A stretch of DNA of 33,869 bases, from positions 1 to 33,869 of the forward strand of contig JACPFV010000039.1 of the NCBI GenBank assembly GCA_016182805.1. Reading direction: 5' to 3'. Source of the DNA: Gammaproteobacteria bacterium. Its GTDB lineage: Bacteria > Pseudomonadota > Gammaproteobacteria > Nevskiales > Nevskiaceae. The notes beneath the pieces are model-generated. The model was not told where the DNA came from, searched no databases, and worked only from the letters and a program-made list of their open reading frames with translations. Within the stretch, counting starts at the first letter, position 1, and each line of letters opens with the position of its first letter. Below, piece after piece: positions 1 to 7,051 of the stretch. Position numbers and translations under genes: made by a program.

Positions 1-556
<556 letters not shown>

Positions 557-726
557 TCATGGTCTTTGCCGCAAGGATAGCGCGGCCCGGACCGCCGGCG
601 CAGGCGCCTCGCCAGTCTCGCGGCGCCGGGCCGGCACGCGCTTGCATCGTCGCGCAGGCTCCGCCCTCGCGTTATGGCCGCCCCGACAGGCCGCGCTGTC
701 GTTGACGCAATCGCCCGCGACCGCCG

Positions 727-742
727 CTGTAAGAACTGACAG
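727..742 (+). promoter_or_regulatory. lux-box-like LuxR-family binding site
   Basis: The 16-mer CTGTAAGAACTGACAG is an imperfect dyad with 6 of 8 symmetric positions matching. It obeys the CT-N12-AG rule of the Pseudomonas las/rhl boxes, and extending it to 725-744 gives about 13 of 20 identities to a typical las box. Its centre lies about 71 bases before the luxI start. It lies upstream of a possible extended -10, a suitable place for a LuxR-type activator. The pattern is of low information content, so the location in front of a luxI gene carries much of the weight. Confidence 0.5.
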
Positions 743-767
743 GTTCGCCGGCGGCGCCGCTGCGGTC

Positions 768-776
768 TGCTATCTC
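768..776 (+). promoter_or_regulatory. possible extended -10 element of luxI
   Basis: TGC followed by TATCTC (771-776) resembles an extended -10 hexamer. No good -35 sits at the right distance upstream, which is where the lux-box-like dyad lies; this is typical of activator-dependent promoters. The implied start near 783 would give a leader of about 23 bases containing the GGAGAA ribosome binding site just before ATG 806. Confidence 0.35.
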
Positions 777-805
777 CACGTCCAAACAGGCGCTGGAGAA
801 CCGAC

Positions 806-1426
806 ATGCACCAGATCGTAACCGGCACGCTGCGCGATGCCGCCTTCGCCCGCCACTACGCTCCGCCGATGTTCCGGCTGCGCTACCGCGTCTTTCACGA
901 ACGGCTCGGCTGGGACGTCAAGGCGCAGGACGGCGTCGAGAAAGACGAATTCGACGACCTGCACACCCTCTACATCGTCGCCGCCGAGCTGCCGGGCGGG
1001 CGCACGCTGGGCGGCTGGCGCCTGCGGCCGACCACGCTGCCCTACATGATGGCCGACGTCGCCGCCTTCGCGCCGCTGCTGCACGGCCAGGCCGCGCCGC
1101 GCACGCCCGACGTGTGGGAGATCAGCCGCTTCGCCGTCGACGCCGACGCCGGCCGGGCGCACTTCGGCTTCAACGCGGTCGCGCGCGAGATGATCCGCGC
1201 CACGATCCAGTTCGGCGCGGACAACGGCATCGGCCAATACGTGATGGTGGTGAGCGCCGCCGTGGAGCGCCTGCTGCGCAACGCCGGCCTGGTTCTGCAC
1301 CGCTTCGGCCCGCCGCGGCGCATCGGCGCGGTGCTGTCCGTCGCCTGCACCCTGAACCTCGACGCGCAGACGCGCCACGCCATCCTCGGCCATCCGCTGG
1401 AGACGGACCTGCGGAGAGCCGCATGA
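806..1426 (+). CDS. luxI: acyl-homoserine-lactone synthase, LuxI/LasI family
   Basis: This 206-residue protein has the normal LuxI length and the family's invariant positions in order: RLRYRVF (Arg26, Phe30), GWDV (Trp36), the acidic run EKDEFDD (45-51), GGWRLRPTTLPYM (Arg72), WEISRF (Glu105, Arg108) and a LasI-like ending through RFGPPRRIG. LuxI enzymes join an acyl chain from acyl-ACP to S-adenosylmethionine, releasing the lactone signal and methylthioadenosine. The residue matching LasI Thr144 is Val149, so a 3-oxo acyl chain may not be preferred (inference). GGAGAA precedes ATG 806. The stop overlaps the next start as ATGA. No luxR gene is present in the window; the lux-box-like dyad upstream suggests autoinduction by a receptor encoded elsewhere. 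I use luxI as a family label. Confidence 0.95.
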   Translation: MHQIVTGTLRDAAFARHYAPPMFRLRYRVFHERLGWDVKAQDGVEKDEFDDLHTLYIVAAELPGGRTLGGWRLRPTTLPYMMADVAAFAPLLHGQAAPRTPDVWEISRFAVDADAGRAHFGFNAVAREMIRATIQFGADNGIGQYVMVVSAAVERLLRNAGLVLHRFGPPRRIGAVLSVACTLNLDAQTRHAILGHPLETDLRRAA

Positions 1427-1851
1427 AGCCGTCGAGCGGCCTGCTCGTGCTCGGACCCGGCGCCGCCGCGCAGGACTGGTCGTCGCGCCTGCGGCAACGC
1501 TCGCCGCCGATCCCGGCCGCGAGCCTGGCCGGTGTCGACGAGCGGCTCGCACGCGCCTGCTCCGGCGTGCTGGTCGTCAACGACCGCAGCGCCGAGGCGG
1601 CGGAGCACCTCGGCTGGGCACGGCGCCTGCAGGCGTGCCGCCCCGGACTGCCGGTGGCGGTGCTGACCGTCATCCGCCCGCGGCCCGACGGCGAACTGCT
1701 GGAAACCGCCCTCGGCCTGGCGGACCCGGCGCCCGCCGGCGCGCCCGCGCGGCTCGAATCGGCCCAGGCTCTGGCGATCCTGGCGTCGCACCTGCGCGGG
1801 CTGACGGTACGCGAAACGATAGCCGGAGTGGTGTTCGAATACGGCGGCTGA
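1423..1851 (+). CDS. unknown small protein overlapping luxI, receiver-like but degenerate
   Basis: A 142-residue protein starts at ATG 1423, overlapping the luxI stop by four bases (ATGA), so translational coupling is likely. Almost every codon ends in G or C, like its neighbours, which supports real coding. I do not recognise a named family. The pattern LLVLGPG near the start, GVLVVNDRS around residues 48-56 and RRLQACRPGLPVAVLTV after it resembles strands and helices of a two-component receiver, with Asn-Asp where the phosphorylated Asp would be expected. That reading is inference. There is no signal peptide, membrane segment or HTH. Negative regulators such as RsaM or RsaL are often encoded beside luxI genes, but I see no specific match to them. 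Confidence 0.65.
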   Translation: MKPSSGLLVLGPGAAAQDWSSRLRQRSPPIPAASLAGVDERLARACSGVLVVNDRSAEAAEHLGWARRLQACRPGLPVAVLTVIRPRPDGELLETALGLADPAPAGAPARLESAQALAILASHLRGLTVRETIAGVVFEYGG

Positions 1852-1877
1852 ACCCGACTTCCCGCGCGCCGGCACGT

Positions 1878-1883
1878 TACACT
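1878..1883 (+). promoter_or_regulatory. possible -10 element before the FimV/TrpB-like gene
   Basis: TACACT lies about 50 bases before ATG 1933, in the 81-base gap after the small luxI-linked gene. The upstream -35 region is poor (CGACTT at 1855-1860). A similar TACACTGCC string stands before the lipoprotein gene on the minus strand at 15630-15622, so this may be a recurring local promoter type. Support is weak. Confidence 0.28.
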
Positions 1884-1894
1884 GCCGATTCCGG

Positions 1895-1916
1895 GCCGAT
1901 CCCGCAGCGGATCGGC
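1895..1916 (+). repeat. perfect 8-bp inverted repeat in the leader of the FimV/TrpB-like gene
   Basis: GCCGATCC and GGATCGGC are perfectly complementary around a 6-base loop and end 17 bases before the start codon. No T run follows, so it does not look like a standard terminator. It could be a leader hairpin affecting translation, a weak terminator of the luxI unit, or a protein binding dyad. Confidence 0.45.
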
Positions 1917-1932
1917 GCCGGCCGGAACGGAA

Positions 1933-4900
1933 ATGGGCGACGACGCCATTTGTAACGTGCATTGCCGCGGGACCGCCCGCTCAAAATCGACCGCCGAACC
2001 GCGCCGCCCGCGCTGCGGGTTGGCGGCGGCTGCCGCCTTCGCGCTCGCCGCGGCCTGCGCACCGGCGTGGCCGCTGTCGCTGGGCGAGGTGCAGGTCGAT
2101 TCGGTTCTCGACCAGCCGCTGCGCGCGATGCTGACGGTGCAGGCCGAAGGCGAGGACCCGGAAGCGCTGCAAGTGCGCGTACATGGGGTCAAGCCGGATG
2201 CCGACGGCACGCTCGGCGTGATGGCCGAGCTGTCGGCCGACACCGCCGGCGGGCTCTACGTGGTGCTGAGCAGCCGCGCGCCGCTGCGCGAGCCGATCCT
2301 GAACTTCACCGTGGAGGTCGCCGGTCCTTCCCTGGCGGTGCGGCGCGACTACACCGTCCTGGTGGACCTGCCGCCCAACCCCACGCCCGCGACCGTCGCC
2401 GGGCCGGCCGCCCCGGCGCTGCAGACGGTCCAGGCGCCGCCCAGGATCTGCAAGCCCGCCGACGAGGATGCGCAATCCGGCCCGCCGCCGGCGTTCGATC
2501 CCGACGAAAACCGCTACGGTCCGGTGGCGCGCGGCGAGAGCCTGCGGCGCATCGCGGCGAGCCTGCGGCCCTGGCGCGACTGCCTGCCGCTGTCGTACCT
2601 GGTGCAGGGCCTGTATCGCAGCAACGAGCGCGCGTTCCGCGGTTCGCCGGACGTGCTCAAGAAGGACTCGCTGCTCGAAGTGCCCGGCGCCGACGTCATC
2701 CGCGAACTGGGCCGCCGCTTCGCCCGCTACGGTCTCGGCCCCCTCGCCGCCCCCGGGACCGCGCTGGAAACCGCCCTGGCGCCGATTACCGCGCCGCTCG
2801 GCCTCGGTCCACCGCCGCCGACCGAAGCGGCACCCGCCGAGGGCGAAGCGCCGCCGGACCCGGCCGGCGACGGCACGCCGTCGCCCGCGCCGACCGAACC
2901 GGCCGCGGTCGCCCCGGCGCCCGACGCAGCACTGCCTGCCGCCGCCGCGCCCGTGCCGGTGCCCGCGGAAGCCGCCAACGACCCGTCCGCCGAGCCGGCC
3001 GCGGAGCCCGCGGACGCCGGAACAGGCTCGGAAGCCTCCGCGCCCGCGGACGTCGCCGGCATGCTGGCGGCGGACCCGCCAGTGGATGGCGTCGCATCCA
3101 CGGTACCGGCCCCCGACGTGCCGCCCGCCGACCAGCCCGCCGCAGCGACACCGGCCGAAGCGCCGCAGGCGCCGGCGCCTGAAACCCCGACCGTCGCCGA
3201 ACCCGTTTCCTCGGAGCCGCCACCCGAAACCGCCGTCGCGCCGGCCGCGGTCGCAACGGCCGAAGCGGCGCCGGAACCCGCCGTCGCCGCCGTGCCGGAG
3301 ACGCCGCCACCGGCCGCGACGCCGCCGACGCCGGAAGCGGCGGTGGAGGCACAGCCGTCGCTGGCGGACTACGCCTCGTGGTCGTACGGGGTTGCCGCCA
3401 TGCTGTTGCTTTCCGCTGGCCTGCTTTTGAGCCGCTCGCGTGCGCGCCGCCGGCTGGCGCCGGCTCCCGCCGCCGAGGACGAACGCGCGTCGCCGGGAAC
3501 CCCCGCCACGGCGCCGCCGCAGGCCGCGCCCCCCGCGTCGGACGCCACGGACGAGGACGATCCGTGGAAGCCGGTGATGCCTTCCACGCGCGCGGCGCTG
3601 CATCCGGACGCGCCGCCGCCGCGTGTCGCTACCGACCGCCAGGTGGAGGTGCGGCAGTACGACCTCGGCAGCGCCCCGCCCGGCGCCGTCAACGAGATCG
3701 TCCAGCTCCTGACGCATAACCTGCAAAGCCAGCCGCAGCGCGCCGACCTGTGGCTGATGCGCTTCGAGGTGTACAAGTCGCTGGGCCTGCGCAACGAATT
3801 CGCCGCGGCCGCACGGCATGCGCGCGACACGCAGGCGGTGCGCGACCGGCTGGACTGGCCCGCCGTCCACCGCCTTTGGGCGGACGTCGCCGGCGCGGCA
3901 CCCCTGTTCGACGACGAGCGGGCGGCCGCGCAGCCGCCGGCGGTCGACACCGGCGAGCGCCGGCGCTTCGCCGACATCGCGCTGGAGACGGCCGGCGGCG
4001 CGCTGGAGGTGCTGGAGCGCCAGTACCTGGCGCTGCGCGCCGAACCCGGATTCTTCGGCCGCATCGCGCAGGAGCTGGGGCCGGTCCTGAGCCGGCCGAC
4101 GCCGCTGTACCCGGCCCGGCACTGGGCGCGCGTCATCGGCGAACGCGCCGGCCTTTACCTCAAGCGCGAAGACGTGAGGCAACTGTCGCCGGAGGTCGAG
4201 AACGCCGTAGCGCATGCCCAGGTGGCGCGCATGCTCGGCAAGCGCGAACTCGTCACCGGCAACGACGTCGACGATCACGCGCTGGCGCTGGCTACCATCG
4301 CCGCGCGCTTCGGCCTGAACTGCGTCGTGTTCCTGCGCCCGACCGAGCTGCTGGAGAAAGTCGGCCTCGTGTCGCAGCTGCGGCTGCTCGGCGCCGACGT
4401 GGAAACCCTCGACGCCACGGTGCATCTCAGCGGCGACCCGCGCGAGGCTGCCCTGCAGTACTGGGCCGCAAACCTGGAAACCACGTATCTGGCCCTGAGC
4501 CCGGGCACCGGGCCGCGGCCCTACCCTACCGTCATCGGCGACTTCCAGTCGCTGCTGGGGCGCGAAGCCATGGCCCAGTACCGCGAGGCGGAGGAACGCG
4601 GCCCGCTGACGGTGGTCGCGAGCATCGGCAGCGCGGCCGACACCATCGGCTTCCTGCTGCCGTTCCTGCCGCACGAGGGCATCACGCTGGTATGCACCGA
4701 GCCGGAGCCGGGCGCGGCGGTGGACGACGGCGGCGGACGCGCCCGCCACTACCAGGGCAACCGCCGCGAGCACGCCTGGCTGCGCGCCAGCGGGCGCGTG
4801 AGCTACGTGCCGATCTCCAACGTGCAGGCGCGCACGGTGCAGGCGCAGGTGGCGAGCCTCGAAGGCGTCCAGGCGACGCTGGAGGACGGACGCGCGCTGG

Positions 4901-4965
4901 CCTACGCGGAGCGGCTGGCGAAAACTTCGGCGGACGCGCGCGACATCATCGTCCTGGTGTCGTGA
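1933..4965 (+). CDS. FimV-like membrane protein fused to a TrpB-like pseudoenzyme domain
   Basis: A 1010-residue protein. Residues 24-48 form a signal sequence (RRPRCG then a long Ala-rich core), followed by SLGEVQVDSVLDQPLRA, the typical start of the mature FimV N-terminal domain. Residues about 195-260 look like the FimV LysM region. Residues 270-480 are a Pro/Ala/Glu-rich linker. A membrane segment lies at about 484-503, followed by SRSRARRR, which places the rest in the cytoplasm. Residues about 570-660 resemble the helical repeats of FimV tails. From about 680 to the end the chain follows tryptophan synthase beta: RPTPLY, YLKRED, a GPRPYP..DFQSLLG block, EHAWL..GRV and a final ALAYAERLAK. 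The PLP lysine motif (HKIN) is replaced by EVEN (754-757), the glycine-rich phosphate loop is IGSAADT, and the C-terminal GRGDKD is missing. It is therefore probably non-catalytic, with an unknown role. Confidence 0.88.
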   Translation: MGDDAICNVHCRGTARSKSTAEPRRPRCGLAAAAAFALAAACAPAWPLSLGEVQVDSVLDQPLRAMLTVQAEGEDPEALQVRVHGVKPDADGTLGVMAELSADTAGGLYVVLSSRAPLREPILNFTVEVAGPSLAVRRDYTVLVDLPPNPTPATVAGPAAPALQTVQAPPRICKPADEDAQSGPPPAFDPDENRYGPVARGESLRRIAASLRPWRDCLPLSYLVQGLYRSNERAFRGSPDVLKKDSLLEVPGADVIRELGRRFARYGLGPLAAPGTALETALAPITAPLGLGPPPPTEAAPAEGEAPPDPAGDGTPSPAPTEPAAVAPAPDAALPAAAAPVPVPAEAANDPSAEPAAEPADAGTGSEASAPADVAGMLAADPPVDGVASTVPAPDVPPADQPAAATPAEAPQAPAPETPTVAEPVSSEPPPETAVAPAAVATAEAAPEPAVAAVPETPPPAATPPTPEAAVEAQPSLADYASWSYGVAAMLLLSAGLLLSRSRARRRLAPAPAAEDERASPGTPATAPPQAAPPASDATDEDDPWKPVMPSTRAALHPDAPPPRVATDRQVEVRQYDLGSAPPGAVNEIVQLLTHNLQSQPQRADLWLMRFEVYKSLGLRNEFAAAARHARDTQAVRDRLDWPAVHRLWADVAGAAPLFDDERAAAQPPAVDTGERRRFADIALETAGGALEVLERQYLALRAEPGFFGRIAQELGPVLSRPTPLYPARHWARVIGERAGLYLKREDVRQLSPEVENAVAHAQVARMLGKRELVTGNDVDDHALALATIAARFGLNCVVFLRPTELLEKVGLVSQLRLLGADVETLDATVHLSGDPREAALQYWAANLETTYLALSPGTGPRPYPTVIGDFQSLLGREAMAQYREAEERGPLTVVASIGSAADTIGFLLPFLPHEGITLVCTEPEPGAAVDDGGGRARHYQGNRREHAWLRASGRVSYVPISNVQARTVQAQVASLEGVQATLEDGRALAYAERLAKTSADARDIIVLVS

Positions 4966-4966
4966 G

Positions 4967-5018
4967 AGAGCCTGTTATGTAGTTGCCGGTCGCGATCGCC
5001 AACTACATGACAGGCTTT
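4967..5018. terminator. long hairpin between convergent genes, probable bidirectional terminator
   Basis: The arms 4969-4985 and 5000-5016 pair over 17 positions. In the plus-strand RNA there are 16 Watson-Crick pairs and one U-G, and two more pairs can extend the stem at its base. The 14-base loop holds the palindrome GCGATCGC. The stem starts four bases after the stop of the FimV/TrpB-like gene and ends directly against the TAA of the crotonase gene on the other strand. Only a short TTT follows on the plus side, so it is not a textbook intrinsic terminator, but the location between two converging genes fits termination or 3'-end protection. Confidence 0.7.
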
Positions 5019-5814
5019 AGAACCGGCGCAGCCCGAACGGCCGGCGTTCCTTCTTCATGTTGTTGGCCACGGCGATGCGCTGGTTCTCGCGGCCGATCAC
5101 GCGCCGCTGCCAGCGGCGCTCGGCCGCCAGCGCCCCGTATTCCGAGCCGCTCCACGCCTCCTGCAACAGGAACTTGCCGGCGGCGACGGCATCCGGCGAG
5201 CGCATGGCGATTTCTCCCGCCAGCTCGCGCGCGGCCGCCAGCGGGTCGGCGGCAATGTGCGTGACCAGGCCCAGCTCGTGCGCCTCGGCGCCGGACAGGA
5301 TGCGCCCGGTCATGACCAGTTCCTTTGCGATGTCCAGGGGCAGCAGCTCGCGCAGCAGCGCCGCGCCGCCCATGTCCGGCACCAGCCCCCACTTGGCCTC
5401 CATCACCGACAGGCGCGCGTCCGGCGCCGCGATGCGGATGTCGGCGCCCAGCGCGAGCTGGATGCCGGCGCCGAAGCAGTTGCCGTGGATCGCGGCGATC
5501 ACCGGCACCGGCAGCTCGCGCCAGATCAGGTTGACCTCCTGGAACTTGTTGCGCCAGGGCTTGTAGAGCTGCGCGACCCCGACTGCTGCGCTCAGCGGCT
5601 TGCCGAGCACGCCCTTGAAATCCAGGCCGGCGCAGAAGGACGGACCCTCGCCGTGCAGGATCGCCGCGCGCAGATCGCGCGCCTTGCGCAGCGCCTTGGC
5701 GGCGCCGACCAGCGCGTCGATCATGGCGAAATCCACGCCGTTGTGCGCCTGCGCGCGCGTCAGCACCACGCGCGCAAGCGCGCCCTCAGTCTCGATCCGA
5801 ACCCGATCATCCAT
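5017..5814 (-). CDS. enoyl-CoA hydratase/isomerase (crotonase) family protein, dienoyl-CoA-isomerase-like
   Basis: 265 residues from ATG 5814, preceded by a GGGGGG stretch. The oxyanion-hole segments SFCAGLD (59-65) and GNCFGAGIQLALGADIR (111-127) define the crotonase fold. Glu139 and Asp147 in MEAKWGLVPDMGG are spaced like the two acidic residues (Glu196/Asp204) of delta3,5-delta2,4-dienoyl-CoA isomerase, so isomerisation of dienoyl-CoA esters is a better guess than simple hydration. Substrate is not determinable. It is last in a minus-strand run after prmB, aroC and an MFS transporter, 34 bases behind the latter. Together with fadH nearby it would fit unsaturated fatty acid breakdown (inference). 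Confidence 0.88.
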   Translation of the reverse strand: MDDRVRIETEGALARVVLTRAQAHNGVDFAMIDALVGAAKALRKARDLRAAILHGEGPSFCAGLDFKGVLGKPLSAAVGVAQLYKPWRNKFQEVNLIWRELPVPVIAAIHGNCFGAGIQLALGADIRIAAPDARLSVMEAKWGLVPDMGGAALLRELLPLDIAKELVMTGRILSGAEAHELGLVTHIAADPLAAARELAGEIAMRSPDAVAAGKFLLQEAWSGSEYGALAAERRWQRRVIGRENQRIAVANNMKKERRPFGLRRF

Positions 5815-5848
5815 ATCGCTGCCCCCCAAAAAAATGGTTCGCCGCAAC

Positions 5849-7033
5849 CTAGCGCAAGTCCGCCTGGGCCGCGAGCGCCGCGGCGCCACTGCCTCGCGTC
5901 TCGGGCGGCAATCGGCGCCACGCGATCCACCAGCCGAGCGCCGCAGCCGCGGCGGCGGCGTAGAACACCGCCTCCGGCGACACGGCCTCCCAGATGTAGC
6001 CGGCGCCGAGGCTGCCGATGGAGCCCCCGACGCCGTACGCCAGCGCGTTGTAGATCGCCTGCCCGCGTCCCTGCATGGAGTCGGGGAAGTAGCGCTGCAC
6101 GTAGTACATCGCCACCGAGTGGTAGGCGCCGAAGGTCAGCGCATGCGACAGCTGCAACAGCACCAGGACTCGCAGCGAATCCACCACCAGCGGCGTCAGC
6201 AGCCAGCGCAGCGCGGTGGCCGCCAGCACCGCCACCAGCAGCCGGCGCGCGCCGACGCGGCGGATCAGCCGCCCCATCACCAGGAACAGCAGGATTTCGG
6301 CGATCACCGCCAGCGCCCACAGCAGGCCGGCGGTGCCGCGCGTGTGGTGATGCCGCTCCAGGAACAGCGTGAAGAAGTTGTAGTACGGCGCGAAGCTGAG
6401 CTGCGACAGCAGGCAGGCGGCGAGCAGCGCCAGCACCTCCGGCCGCCGCAGCACGACGAACAGCGAGGCGCCGGTGCCATGAGGCGCCGGGCGCGGCCCG
6501 AGGTCCGGCACCATCCAGCTCGATACCGCCATCGCCGCGAAGAACACGCCCACCAGCCACGGCAGCGGCAGGATGCCGGCCCAGTCCAGGATCGGGCCCA
6601 GGCCCAGCACCGCGGCGACGAAGCCGACCGAGCCCCACAGGCGCACGCGGCTGTAGTCGCCGCCTCCCTGCGTGAGGTGTTGCAGCGCCACCACCTCGAA
6701 CTGCGGCAGCAGCGCGTGCCAGAACAGCGAGTAGGCCAGCATCAGGCCGGCGATGGCGACATGCGACGAGGCGAACGGGATGCACAGGAACAGCGCCAGC
6801 GACATCGCCACGGCGACGCGGATCAGCGCCATGCGCCGGCCGCCGACGTCCGCCCACCAGCCCCAGGCGATGGGCATGACCGAGCGCGTCAGCCCCATCA
6901 GCGCGTACGCCACGCCCATCTGCGCCGCGGAAAAGCCGCGCGCTTCGAGGTACGGCGACCAGTACGGCATGAACGCGCCGACCGTCGCGTAATAGAAGAA
7001 ATAAAAGCCCGAAAGGCGGGCGTAGACGTGCAT
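5849..7033 (-). CDS. MFS transporter of the MFS_1-like/HcaT type
   Basis: 394 residues with about 11-12 hydrophobic segments throughout. The N-terminus reads YARLSGFYFFYYATVGAFMP followed by FSAAQMGVAYALMG, which is characteristic of the family that contains the E. coli 3-phenylpropionate transporter HcaT and nucleoside-type permeases. The short cytoplasmic loops rich in Arg (for example ADVGGRRMAL) fit the MFS signature between helices 2 and 3. The substrate cannot be read from sequence. ATG 7033 lies 18 bases after the aroC stop, so cotranscription with prmB-aroC is likely. Nothing suggests an aromatic-acid role beyond family membership. Confidence 0.87.
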   Translation of the reverse strand: MHVYARLSGFYFFYYATVGAFMPYWSPYLEARGFSAAQMGVAYALMGLTRSVMPIAWGWWADVGGRRMALIRVAVAMSLALFLCIPFASSHVAIAGLMLAYSLFWHALLPQFEVVALQHLTQGGGDYSRVRLWGSVGFVAAVLGLGPILDWAGILPLPWLVGVFFAAMAVSSWMVPDLGPRPAPHGTGASLFVVLRRPEVLALLAACLLSQLSFAPYYNFFTLFLERHHHTRGTAGLLWALAVIAEILLFLVMGRLIRRVGARRLLVAVLAATALRWLLTPLVVDSLRVLVLLQLSHALTFGAYHSVAMYYVQRYFPDSMQGRGQAIYNALAYGVGGSIGSLGAGYIWEAVSPEAVFYAAAAAAALGWWIAWRRLPPETRGSGAAALAAQADLR

Positions 7034-7051
7034 CGCGCGGGACGGGCGCGG

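Noticed and set aside
702-707. TTGACG as the -35 element of luxI
   Set aside because: No -10-like sequence lies 16-18 bases downstream, and the better -10 candidate at 771-776 is far too distant.
1981-4773. A very long open frame (about 930 codons) on the minus strand
   Set aside because: It is the antisense of the FimV/TrpB-like gene; its protein is Arg/Gly/Gln-rich without domains. High G/C third positions remove stops on the opposite strand.
4967-5018. Inverted repeat as ends of an insertion sequence or MITE
   Set aside because: The arms enclose only 14 bases, there is no transposase and no target duplication; a terminator-type hairpin between convergent genes is simpler.
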